Position numbers and translations under genes: made by a program. A model generated the notes under the pieces. That model did no database searches. It saw only the letters and a program-made list of their open reading frames with translations, and was not told where the DNA came from. Below are positions 1 to 7,707 of a DNA stretch of 21,753 bases, one piece after another; the first letter of the stretch is position 1; each line of letters starts with the position of its first letter. Source of the stretch: JBBQVZ01 sp038211015 (lineage in GTDB: Bacteria > Actinomycetota > UBA4738 > HRBIN12); assembly GCA_038211015.1 (NCBI GenBank), contig JBBQVZ010000052.1, positions 1-21,753 on the forward strand, given 5' to 3'.

Positions 1-67
1 GGAGCGACGCGCCGAGGCTCGAGTGGCAGGAGTCCGACGCCGCGTCCGGGTAGACTCGGACACCCGA

Positions 68-140
68 GGGCCCATAGCTCAGCTGGTAGAGCGCTTGGCT
101 GGCAGCCAAGAGGTCCGGGGTTCGAATCCCCGTGGGTCCA
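68..140 (+). tRNA. tRNA-Ala (anticodon GGC)
   Basis: A complete 73-nt cloverleaf can be drawn. The acceptor stem is GGGCCCA against TGGGTCC with one G-T pair. The anticodon stem CTTGG/CCAAG (94-98/106-110) encloses a 7-nt loop with GGC at 101-103, which reads alanine GCC/GCU codons. The T arm is CGGGG-TTCGAAT-CCCCG, and the discriminator base is A140. The CCA tail is not encoded (ACCC follows). The last 46 nt (96-141) recur at 3629-3674 and 7608-7653, so this is the only copy with a 5' half and is the functional gene rebuilt at the left end of a tandem insertion. Confidence 0.97.
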
Positions 141-219
141 CCCAACTTCCTCCGATCATTCCGGTGCGGCGGGGACGCCCCGGTTGGCTTGCGCGCTGAC
201 GACTCAATAGGCTGACGTC

Positions 220-3200
220 GTGCGTTGTGCATCCTGCGGCTCCAACTGCCCGCCGGAGGCGCGCTTCTGCATGTCGTGCGGCGCCGAGATCTCCCAGGAA
301 GGCGGGCTCGAGGTCCGGAAGACGGTCACAATCCTCTTCTCCGATGTGGCGGGTTCCACCGCGATGGGCGATGCGCTGGATCCTGAGGCCGTGCGCCGCG
401 TGATGGGACAGTACTTCGACGCGTGTCGTTCGGTGATCGAGTTCCATGGTGGCACCATCGAGAAGTTCATCGGTGACGCAGTCATGGCGGTCTTCGGTGT
501 GCCGGTTGTCCACGAGGACGACGCGATGCGCGCCATGCGAGCCGCCGACGGGATACGAGCAGCGCTCGCACACCTCAACGAAGACTTTGAAAGTCATCAC
601 GGAGTGCGGCTTGAGGTCCGCACCGGGATCAACACTGGCGAGGTGATGGCGGGCGATCCCGGGGCGGGCCAGGCTTTCGTGAGCGGCGATGCGGTCAACG
701 TGGCGGCCCGGCTGGAGCAGGTAGCCCCACCCGGTGGGATCCTGATCTCCAGCTCGACGCTGGAATTGGTCCGAGACGCGGTCGAGGTCGAGCCCGTCGA
801 GCCGTTGGCGCTCAAGGGGAAACCGGAGCCGTTCCCCGCGTACCGTCTTGTCTCCGTCGATGCCACAGGTGAGGGCGTAGCTCGGCGGTCCGGGGAGGCG
901 CTGGTGGGCCGCTCGGAGGAGCTCTCTCAACTCGAGCAGGCGTACGAACGCGCCGTCCATCAGCGTCGATGCTGGATGGTCACCGTGATCGGCGAGCCGG
1001 GGGTGGGCAAGTCGCGCCTGGTCGATGCGTTCGCCGACCTGGTCTCCCCACGCACCACGATCCTGCGCGGGAGGTGTCTGAGCTACGGCACGGGGATCAC
1101 CTTCTACCCCGCCGCAGAGATCGTGGCGCAGGTGATCGGGTCAGGCGAGGACGACACCTCCGAGGATATCCGGGAGAAGATCGAGCGAGCTATCGCCGAT
1201 GCGGACGACGGTCCGTTGGTTTCGACCAGGTTGCTCCGCATGCTCGGTCTCGGCACCGAGGATTCTCGGGGAGCCCCCGAGGAGATCTACTGGGCGGTCC
1301 GCAAACTGCTCGAGAACGCGGCGCGGCACGGGCCCGTCGTAGCGGTGGTCGATGACATCCAGTGGGCTGAACCGGCGTTGCTCGATCTGCTGGAGCACGT
1401 ATGTGACCTCTCACACGAGGCGCCGATCGTGCTGGTGTGCATGACTCGGCCCGACATCGTTGACGAGCGACCCGGGTGGGGTGCCGGGCGAGCGAACGCG
1501 TCATCCATCGTGCTCGAACCCTTGGGCGGAGAGGATTCCCAGGCTCTGGCGGAGCAGCTCATGGCGGGGAGCAACTTCGATCCGGACGTCACCGGCCGCA
1601 TCCTGGAGGCCGCCCAGGGCAACCCACTGTTCATCGAACAGGTCATCGCGCACCTCGTGGACCAACGGATCGTAGATGCGACGGCGGCCGGCGCTCTTGA
1701 AGAGGTCTCGATCCCCGGCTCGTTGACGGCGTTGCTGGAAGCCCGGCTCGACAGCCTTTCCGATCTCCAGCGAGCGGTGCTCCAGCGCGGTTCGATCGAG
1801 GGGCAGGTCTTCCACCGCGGCGCCGTCTCGACGCTGTTGCCGAGCGACCTTCGCAGTGAGGTCGGCTCGTCGTTCGGTCCATTGATGCAGAAGGAGTTCA
1901 TCTCGCCCGGAGAGGCGGAGCTCGCAGGTGAGGACGCGTTCCGATTCCGGCACCTGTTGATCAAGGACGCGGCCTACCGGGCCTTACCCAAGGAGACGAG
2001 AGCGGAACTGCATGAGCGCCTGGCCGACTGGCTCGAGGGCGTCGCAGGTCCTCGGCTCCCCGAGCTGGAGGAGATCGTCGCCTATCACCTGGAGGCGGCG
2101 TTCCGCTACCGAGAGGAGCTGGGGAGGGCGGATGTTGCCTCTGCTTTGGCTCATCGCGCGGCCGCGCGGTTCGCGGCCGCCGGCGAACGCGCGAGCAGAA
2201 GGGGCGACGTCGGTGCGGCCACCTCCCTCCTTGGGAGGGCCGCTGAGCTGGGCGATCCCGGTGATCACGATCGTGTTCGCTTGCTCCTGAAACTCGCAGC
2301 CGTGGCGGAATTAGCCGGCCAAACGGACCTCGCCAGGACGGCATGGGGCGAGATCGACGCGGAAGTGTCCGCTACGTCGGATGATCCCCTTCGCGCCGCC
2401 GTCATGGTCCAGCGCATGGACTCGGAGCTCATGGAAGAAGATGATCTCGATTGGGCTGCGACCGTGCATGCCGAGACCGATGTGGCCATTCCGATCCTCG
2501 AACGTGCCGGGGACGATCGCGGGCTTGCCGCCGCCTTCTTCGTGCGAGGGAATGCCGATTGGGTTGCCTACCGGATATCGTCGGCAGTCGCCGCCTGGAA
2601 CGTCGCGGCCACACGGGCGAGCCGGGCAGGAGATGCATCGCTCGAAGCTGAAGCCCTCAGTTGGATAGGAGTTGCCTGGACCTACGGGGCAACCCCGGTG
2701 GACGTTGCGGTGCCCCAACTCGAGGCTCTCTCGGCCAAGGTGGTAGGTATGGCCACGGCGGCAGGCATGGTGGACGGTGCTCTTTCGATGACTCTGGCGA
2801 TGCGTGGCGACGACTCAGCAGCAGGCGCGGCTGCCGATCGAGCTAGGGAGCTCTGGCGGGAGCATGGCCTCCAGTCCTACCTCGTTCACTACGCGAGTCA
2901 GTTCGATGCGTGGGTCGCGCGATGTCGTGGCGATCCGGACTCCGAATCGCTCGCGTGGCAGGAAGGCCTCGAGGCGAGTCGGCGCATCGATCAAGAGAAC
3001 AAGTTCCTTGCTGTCAACCTCGCCAGGCTGGTCGCGGCCAGAGGCGCTGCCGACGGGGCCTCTCGACTCTTGGATTCGGTCGCGCACGACGCTGCCTCTA
3101 GCAATAGGCATGTCCGTGACGTGTGGGCCGAGGCGTCCGCGATCGTCGCCGCGCGCCTCGGGAGGGCGGCTGAGGCTCGTCAGGCATGTGCCGAAATCGT

Positions 3201-3408
3201 CGAGATGATCGAGAACGCCGAGTTCGTCATCCCGGCAGCGGATGGTTGGATGACAATCGCGCTCGTTGATCGGCTGCTCGACGACATGGCCGCTTGCGAT
3301 TTGGCTGTCGACAAGGCTCTCGACCTCTATCGAGCGAAGGGTGCGACCGCATTGGTCGCCCAAGCTGAGCGCTGGCGGAGCGAACCCCTCCTTCCGACAG
3401 TGGCCTAA
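220..3408 (+). CDS. Zinc-ribbon / class III nucleotide cyclase / STAND-type ATPase regulator
   Basis: The 1062-aa protein has a zinc ribbon with CxxC pairs C3/C6 and C17/C20. A class III cyclase (CHD) domain spans about 33-210, with metal-binding Asp in FSDVAGST (D42) and EKFIGDAVMAVFG (D86, with K82 as the likely adenine-selecting Lys) and transition-state residues in DAVNVAARLE (N160, R164). A signal-transducing ATPase module follows, with Walker A GEPGVGKS (258-265) and Walker B VVAVVDDIQW. The rest is a long helical TPR-like region to the C-terminus. It probably couples a sensed signal to cAMP synthesis or complex assembly in the cytoplasm. The GTG start at 220 is chosen because the first ATG (codon 18) would cut through the zinc ribbon. 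Position 153, seven before N160, is Phe where a second substrate-selecting polar residue is usual, so catalysis is not certain. It is the only gene of island unit 1. Confidence 0.93.
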   Translation: MRCASCGSNCPPEARFCMSCGAEISQEGGLEVRKTVTILFSDVAGSTAMGDALDPEAVRRVMGQYFDACRSVIEFHGGTIEKFIGDAVMAVFGVPVVHEDDAMRAMRAADGIRAALAHLNEDFESHHGVRLEVRTGINTGEVMAGDPGAGQAFVSGDAVNVAARLEQVAPPGGILISSSTLELVRDAVEVEPVEPLALKGKPEPFPAYRLVSVDATGEGVARRSGEALVGRSEELSQLEQAYERAVHQRRCWMVTVIGEPGVGKSRLVDAFADLVSPRTTILRGRCLSYGTGITFYPAAEIVAQVIGSGEDDTSEDIREKIERAIADADDGPLVSTRLLRMLGLGTEDSRGAPEEIYWAVRKLLENAARHGPVVAVVDDIQWAEPALLDLLEHVCDLSHEAPIVLVCMTRPDIVDERPGWGAGRANASSIVLEPLGGEDSQALAEQLMAGSNFDPDVTGRILEAAQGNPLFIEQVIAHLVDQRIVDATAAGALEEVSIPGSLTALLEARLDSLSDLQRAVLQRGSIEGQVFHRGAVSTLLPSDLRSEVGSSFGPLMQKEFISPGEAELAGEDAFRFRHLLIKDAAYRALPKETRAELHERLADWLEGVAGPRLPELEEIVAYHLEAAFRYREELGRADVASALAHRAAARFAAAGERASRRGDVGAATSLLGRAAELGDPGDHDRVRLLLKLAAVAELAGQTDLARTAWGEIDAEVSATSDDPLRAAVMVQRMDSELMEEDDLDWAATVHAETDVAIPILERAGDDRGLAAAFFVRGNADWVAYRISSAVAAWNVAATRASRAGDASLEAEALSWIGVAWTYGATPVDVAVPQLEALSAKVVGMATAAGMVDGALSMTLAMRGDDSAAGAAADRARELWREHGLQSYLVHYASQFDAWVARCRGDPDSESLAWQEGLEASRRIDQENKFLAVNLARLVAARGAADGASRLLDSVAHDAASSNRHVRDVWAEASAIVAARLGRAAEARQACAEIVEMIENAEFVIPAADGWMTIALVDRLLDDMAACDLAVDKALDLYRAKGATALVAQAERWRSEPLLPTVA

Positions 3409-3500
3409 GCAGTGTTACGCGGGCTCAGGCTCTACGTTCTGGGGGCCGACGCATACGAGCTGAGGGGCGTTCCGGCCGTCATCTGTCTGAGCCAGGTCAG

Positions 3501-3540
3501 CGGGCCGAGGGAGCGCCCTCCCTTCCCGGCGGTCGGCCCG
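3501..3540 (+). terminator. Two-stem hairpin after the cyclase/ATPase gene
   Basis: CGGGCCGA at 3501-3508 pairs perfectly with TCGGCCCG at 3533-3540, and inside it GGGAG (3509-3513) pairs with CTCCC (3518-3522). It lies 92 nt after the stop codon at 3408 and just before the island attachment arm. No T-tract follows, so it may be a transcript-end structure rather than a classical intrinsic terminator, or part of the attachment region. Confidence 0.4.
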
Positions 3541-3554
3541 GAGCGCCGTTCTCG

Positions 3555-3628
3555 CAGCGCTTAACATCGCTGTTTCCGCTCGCGAGTGACCTGCGCTTTT
3601 GCCAGGGAGCACACCGCTCATCCCGTGA
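3555..3628 (+). repeat. Attachment arm, copy 1 (inner arm of unit 1)
   Basis: These 74 nt directly precede the tRNA-like core at 3629 and align without gaps to 7534-7607 with 60 identities. The 20 nt next to the core (GCACACCGCTCATCCCGTGA) and the block GTGACCTGC are identical in both. Such conserved flanks would be expected of integrase arm-binding sites carried by the element. The role is inferred. Confidence 0.6.
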
Positions 3629-3674
3629 TGGCTGGCAGCCAAGAGGTCCGGGGTTCGAATCCCCGTGGGTCCAC
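3629..3674 (+). repeat. Direct repeat of tRNA-Ala 3' end (attachment core, copy 2)
   Basis: The 46 nt are identical to tRNA positions 96-141, from within the anticodon stem through the T arm to the base after the discriminator. There is no 5' half, so this copy cannot give a tRNA. It marks the right end of unit 1 and the left end of unit 2. Confidence 0.92.
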
Positions 3675-3900
3675 AACGACAGGTCAAAGGGCACGCCTCC
3701 TGGCAGCAGCCCCTTGCACACAGTTACGGCAGCGGTCAGATACATGCAGAGTCAGATAGCGGTGGGGCAGGCAGCGCTGAACCTGTCTTCACCAGTGTGG
3801 CTCGCGCTTGCCGCGGAACACTTTGTCTCGGAGGCTTCTACCTGGGGCACCGCGGATCGAGCATTTGCCCTCAGGCACATCACCAGTGCAGAGTTAGCGG

Positions 3901-6678
3901 ATGGGGGGGCGGACTGAGGACGTGGTCGGCCGAGAGGTTGAGCTGGCCGAGCTGCGCGGGTTCTTGACGGCGATCGGTGAAGGTGTCGCATCCGTGATCG
4001 TCGAAGGCGAGCCGGGCATCGGGAAGACGACACTTTGGCAGGCGGCCGCGCGCGAAGCCGTCACGATGGGTCATACGGTCCTTCGGTCCCGCGCGGCGGA
4101 ATCGGAGGCGAAGGTGTCCTTCACGACGCTCGGCGATCTCTTCGAGCACATGAAGGAGGATGATCTCGATCGGCTCCCCGCGCCGCAGCGGCATGCGCTG
4201 GCCGTTGCGCTCTTCCGAGAGGAAGGCGACGGGCGGCCGCTGGAGCGTCGGGCGGTGTCCGTCGCGATGCTCAGCCTGGTGCGTCGACTATCGGCCGGAA
4301 CATCGGTGATCTTAGCGCTCGACGATGCGCAGTGGATCGACGAGGCATCTGCGGATGCCTTGTCGTTCGTTGCGAGACGCCTCACGCGCGAGCCCGTGGG
4401 GTTCCTCCTCACAGCCCGTGCCGGTGGGAGTGAGCCGCTCTCGCTGTCGTCAGTCCTGCGGGAGCGGACGTCGAGGATCCCGGTCGGTCCGATGGATGCG
4501 AGGAGCCTTGCGCGTGTGGTGGCCGATCGACTCGGTCACGACCTTCCGCGGGCGACGCTCTTGCGCTTGCACCAAGCATCGGAGGGCAACCCCTTCGTGG
4601 CGATCGAGATCGCCCGCGCCCTGGGACCGCGCGACCGCTTGCTTCCCGATGCGCCGCTCCCGGTGCCGCACGATGTCAGGGCACTCGTGCGTTCCCGGAC
4701 TGCGGATCTTTCGCCGGCGGCACGCGAGGTGCTCCTCGTCGCCTCGGCCCTCTCGCGGCCGACCGCGGAGCTCGTGATCGAAGCGGTCGGGGCGTCCGGC
4801 GAAGCAGGCCTCGACGAGGCCGAGCGCGTTGGGGTCCTACAGCGTGAGGAACGCCGCATCGCGTTCTCGCATCCACTGTTCGCCTCGGGGATCCAGGCCG
4901 AGGCATCACCCGCAGAGCTTCGTGGACTGCATGGCAGGCTGGCGGAGGTGGCGACCGATCCGGAAGCGCGAGCCAGGCACCTCGCCCTGCATGTCGAAGG
5001 ATCGGACGAACGGGTCGCGGCCACACTTGACGGGGCCGCCGACCTTGCGAGGGCTCGTGGAGCTCCGGGGTCCGCGGCGGAACTCGAAGAGCTTGCGATA
5101 GGGCTGACGCCGAGGGAAGACGTCGAGGCGATCCATCGCCGACGCGAGCAGGCCGCGAACGATCATGCGGTCGCAGGGGATAGCCGGATGGCGCGGGTCC
5201 TGCTGGAGCAGGTCATCGATCATCGGCAGCCCGGTCCCGACAGAGCCCGGGCGCTCATAAGCCTGGGCGAACTGACTACGGAATCCGACGGCGCCGCCGC
5301 CGCCGAACGCCTGTTCCGGGAGGCTGCTGCCGAGGCAGGGGACAACGTCCAGGTGTTGGCTTCCGCCGAGGCGGGGCTCAGTTTCGCGCTCGTGTTCTCG
5401 GGTCGTGCCGCCGCTGCGAGAGAAGAACTCCGCGGACTGACGCCCGAGAACGGTGCAGAGACGCCCGCAGCTGTGAATGCCGCGACCCTGCGTCGCCTGA
5501 TCGAGGCCGTCGCGCACCCGAGCGGATCGGGGCCGGCGTCAGAAGCAGAGCTCCCGCGAGCAGGGCAACCTGTTGCCGTGTTGCAGGACGCGCGCATCTT
5601 CGGTGCAGCCATCGCGATGTTGGAGGGAGACCTGTCGGGAGCTGGTGCGATCCTCAGGCCGCTCTACGAGCGAGCGTCGGAAGAGGGGGACGAGTGGAGC
5701 CTTCCGTCGCTCCTGATCTACCTGATCCTTCTTGGTGTTCAGACCGGGAACCTCGGCGAAGCGGCAAGGTTCGCCCACGAAGCCTGCTTGATCGCGTCTC
5801 AGACGGATCGGCGCGCGCGCTTGGCGGGAGCCCTTTCGTGCGCGGCGGTCGTCGAAGCGATGATGGGTCGGGCCGTTGAGGCGTGCTCGGCAGCCGAAGA
5901 GGCGCTGTCGCTCGTGGGCCGTGAAGAGCCGTTCCCGAGTGTCCGTAGCCGGTGGGCGTTGGGGATCGTCCACCTCGAGCGTGGAGACCCGGAGGGCGCG
6001 CGGAAGCATCATGAGGAAGCGATCGAGATCCTGGGCGGAACCGATATCGTCGAGCCAAGCCTGTGGGGCCTCGGTCGCTTCCTGCCGGATGCCGTCGAAT
6101 CGTTCGTCACCACCGGCGACCTCGAGGGCGCGGAGGTCATCTCCGCCGACCTGTCCGCACGCGCAGAGGTGTTCCCGCGACCGTGGACGCTGGCTGTCTC
6201 CGCGCGCTGTCGCGGGATCGTCGCGGCGGCCCGGGGGGATGCAGCCACAGCGTCTGAGGCGTTCGCCGATGCGGTCGAGCGACACCATCTCCTGGACGAG
6301 CCGTACGAGCTCGCCAGGACATGGCTCGCCCTAGGCATCGTCGACCGTAGGGCCAAGAGGAGGACCGAGGCGCGAGTCGCGTTGGAGCAGGCTCGTGCCC
6401 TTTTCGGGGAGATCGGAGCCCAGGGTTGGGCAAAGAGATCCTCACTGGAGCTCGAGCGAACGGGGATACGCACTCCGACCCCTGAGGGACTTACCCCCAC
6501 TGAGCTCCAGGTCGCTCGGCTCGTTGCATCGGGGCAGACGAATCGTGAGGTGGCCGACGTCTTGTTCCTGAGCGTCCGCACGGTCGAGACGAACTTGACG
6601 CGGGTGTACCGCAAGCTCGGACTCCGCTCGCGCACGGAGCTCGCCGCGCATCTTCCGACGGAGCGCGCCCCCAACTGA
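3901..6678 (+). CDS. LuxR-family transcriptional regulator with MalT-type ATPase domain
   Basis: The 925-aa protein has an N-terminal AAA/STAND ATPase with Walker A GEPGIGKTT (36-44) and Walker B SVILALDDAQW (near 136-144). A long helical repeat region (about 350-840) is probably TPR-like and is the likely ligand or partner platform. A C-terminal LuxR helix-turn-helix spans about 864-918 (LTPTELQVARLVASGQTNRE, then SVRTVETNL). In this family (MalT/LAL), inducer and ATP binding drive oligomerisation and promoter activation. The target promoter and inducer cannot be read from the sequence. The ATG at 3901 is the first in frame before the VVGREVEL motif; the Shine-Dalgarno is weak. It is the main cargo of unit 2, and the DUF4242 gene 124 nt downstream on the same strand could be co-transcribed or be its target. 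Confidence 0.93.
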   Translation: MGGRTEDVVGREVELAELRGFLTAIGEGVASVIVEGEPGIGKTTLWQAAAREAVTMGHTVLRSRAAESEAKVSFTTLGDLFEHMKEDDLDRLPAPQRHALAVALFREEGDGRPLERRAVSVAMLSLVRRLSAGTSVILALDDAQWIDEASADALSFVARRLTREPVGFLLTARAGGSEPLSLSSVLRERTSRIPVGPMDARSLARVVADRLGHDLPRATLLRLHQASEGNPFVAIEIARALGPRDRLLPDAPLPVPHDVRALVRSRTADLSPAAREVLLVASALSRPTAELVIEAVGASGEAGLDEAERVGVLQREERRIAFSHPLFASGIQAEASPAELRGLHGRLAEVATDPEARARHLALHVEGSDERVAATLDGAADLARARGAPGSAAELEELAIGLTPREDVEAIHRRREQAANDHAVAGDSRMARVLLEQVIDHRQPGPDRARALISLGELTTESDGAAAAERLFREAAAEAGDNVQVLASAEAGLSFALVFSGRAAAAREELRGLTPENGAETPAAVNAATLRRLIEAVAHPSGSGPASEAELPRAGQPVAVLQDARIFGAAIAMLEGDLSGAGAILRPLYERASEEGDEWSLPSLLIYLILLGVQTGNLGEAARFAHEACLIASQTDRRARLAGALSCAAVVEAMMGRAVEACSAAEEALSLVGREEPFPSVRSRWALGIVHLERGDPEGARKHHEEAIEILGGTDIVEPSLWGLGRFLPDAVESFVTTGDLEGAEVISADLSARAEVFPRPWTLAVSARCRGIVAAARGDAATASEAFADAVERHHLLDEPYELARTWLALGIVDRRAKRRTEARVALEQARALFGEIGAQGWAKRSSLELERTGIRTPTPEGLTPTELQVARLVASGQTNREVADVLFLSVRTVETNLTRVYRKLGLRSRTELAAHLPTERAPN

Positions 6679-6802
6679 CCACGTATCCACCCTGCCGCGA
6701 ACCGCGGAAACCCCCGATTCGGTGCATGACGAGCGTCCGCTAGCGTCGACCGAGTTGCCGAAGGTGCCCGGGGTCCGCCCGACGAGGAGGAAGGGAAGGG
6801 TT

Positions 6803-7057
6803 ATGCCGCTGTTCATCGATATGCACAGGAAGGTTCCAGAAGGGGCGTCAGTCGCAGACATCGCTCAAGCACACGCCGCTGACCTGAAGGTCCAGGCGAA
6901 CCACGGGGTCCGATATCTGCGGTACTGGATCGACGAGTCATCTCGGCAGGTGTTCTGCCTGGTCGAAGCGCCCGACGCTGCGGCCGCGGCAGCAGTGCAC
7001 CGAGAGGCGACCGGTTCGGTAGCGGATGAGATCTACGAGGTTGTCGAGGGGACGTGA
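6803..7057 (+). CDS. DUF4242 / SCO4226-type small nickel-binding protein
   Basis: The 84-aa protein has the family signature of an acidic and His-containing ferredoxin-like fold: PLFIDMH near the start, then HGVRYLRYWIDE, VFCLVEAP and AVHREATG. SCO4226 of Streptomyces, the reference member, binds nickel; the role in the cell is unclear. I start it at the ATG at 6803 rather than an in-frame codon at 6722, because homology begins here and a purine-rich stretch (GAGGAGGAAGGGAAGGG, 6784-6800) directly precedes it. It follows the LuxR ATPase on the same strand inside island unit 2. Confidence 0.88.
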   Translation: MPLFIDMHRKVPEGASVADIAQAHAADLKVQANHGVRYLRYWIDESSRQVFCLVEAPDAAAAAAVHREATGSVADEIYEVVEGT

Positions 7058-7140
7058 TGTGAGCCCTCACCAGGGACGACATCCTGCTCAGCGGGAGATC
7101 GCCTGGGCCTACGGACAAGATCCGTTGCTGACCAGTTCTT

Positions 7141-7500
7141 GATCCATCCGAGCAGCGCGCTGTGACGCGGCTCAGGAACGCCGGCGGCGCTCACGGTGAC
7201 GACGAGATCGCCGCTTGCCGCGAGGACAGTGGTGGGCACGCCGACCGCGGTCTCGGTTGCGAGGGCGTTCAGCCAGCTCATCTCCGCCTCGATCTCGGCG
7301 AGCGAGCGCCGGCCCGGAAGGTTCACGCGAAGGACGTACTTACGGTCAGCGTCGGCATCCACCAGGAACGCCGCGTTGAACTCGTTCGTGATCAGACGGA
7401 GGCGCCGGAGGCGAAGGTCATAGCGCTCGAGCGCCGCGGACGCGACGGCCCGGAGCCTCCGTGCCTTACCGGCGTTCGTAAGCTCCTGGAACGGCCGCAT
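7141..7500 (-). pseudogene. Truncated APH-family phosphotransferase (N-lobe only)
   Basis: Reading from the ATG at 7500 on the minus strand, about 120 residues resemble the N-terminal lobe of aminoglycoside-phosphotransferase-like kinases: a Leu/Arg-rich start, KYVLRVN for the nucleotide-binding strand, an acidic helix (EIEAEMSWLNAL) and a hinge-like segment ending near LLGWI. After residue 120 the frame runs on to 7033 with unrelated, Arg/Pro/Ser-rich sequence. The catalytic HGDxxxxN and Mg-binding DxD motifs of the C-lobe are absent, and the full family length is near 300-330 aa. It is therefore a 3'-deleted gene at the right edge of island unit 2, with its missing end against the DUF4242 gene. 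Confidence 0.72.
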
Positions 7501-7533
7501 GCGCCGAGGGTAGCCGAGGGCGTTCTGCCTTCA

Positions 7534-7607
7534 CAGCGGATAACATCGCGGTTCCCGCTCGGACGTGACCTGCACTTTCGCGGTTCAGCACACCGCTCAT
7601 CCCGTGA
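7534..7607 (+). repeat. Attachment arm, copy 2 (inner arm of unit 2)
   Basis: Ungapped match to 3555-3628 with 60 of 74 bases identical and a perfect 20-nt block beside the core. The same family of attachment site therefore ended both island units. Confidence 0.6.
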
Positions 7608-7653
7608 TGGCTGGCAGCCAAGAGGTCCGGGGTTCGAATCCCCGTGGGTCCAC
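7608..7653 (+). repeat. Direct repeat of tRNA-Ala 3' end (attachment core, copy 3)
   Basis: Identical to tRNA positions 96-141 and to 3629-3674. It is the last copy in the window and the presumed original chromosomal junction, because the two-component genes beyond it look like ordinary chromosome. Confidence 0.92.
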
Positions 7654-7707
7654 TGAGATACCGCAAGTCACCAAGGCCACTCGGCGACCCAGCCTCCCCC
7701 CAAACAC

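Larger units (their letters stand above)
142..3674. mobile_element. tRNA-Ala-bounded island-like unit 1, no integrase
   Basis: The unit lies between the tRNA-Ala gene and a 46-nt copy of its 3' end at 3629-3674, the arrangement left by site-specific integration into a tRNA 3' end. About 3.5 kb long, it contains a single large gene (cyclase/ATPase regulator) and no recombinase, so it could be a non-autonomous cassette, a deletion derivative of a larger island, or cargo moved by an integrase elsewhere. The direct repeat is seen in the sequence; mobility is inferred. Confidence 0.6.
3675..7653. mobile_element. tRNA-Ala-bounded island-like unit 2, no integrase
   Basis: The unit is bounded by two 46-nt copies of the tRNA-Ala 3' end (3629-3674 and 7608-7653). 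It holds a MalT/LuxR-type ATPase gene, a DUF4242 gene and a truncated phosphotransferase. No recombinase or toxin-antitoxin pair is seen. Its right inner arm (7534-7607) matches the arm of unit 1, which suggests both were inserted by the same type of integrase. The first 226 nt (3675-3900) hold no gene I can support. Confidence 0.6.

Noticed and set aside
79..960. 293-codon minus-strand frame opposite the cyclase gene
   Set aside because: It is antisense to the cyclase domain and tRNA; high GC gives long shadow frames, and no motif is seen.
3415..3745. Minus-strand frames across the tRNA-like core (with GIRTPDLL- or DSNPGPLG-like sequence)
   Set aside because: These are the well-known spurious translations of the antisense strand of tRNA 3' ends; the same occurs at 79-960 and 7466-7666.
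3714..3917. 67-codon plus-strand frame before the LuxR ATPase gene
   Set aside because: TTG start without ribosome site, no family resemblance, and it overlaps the start of the real gene.
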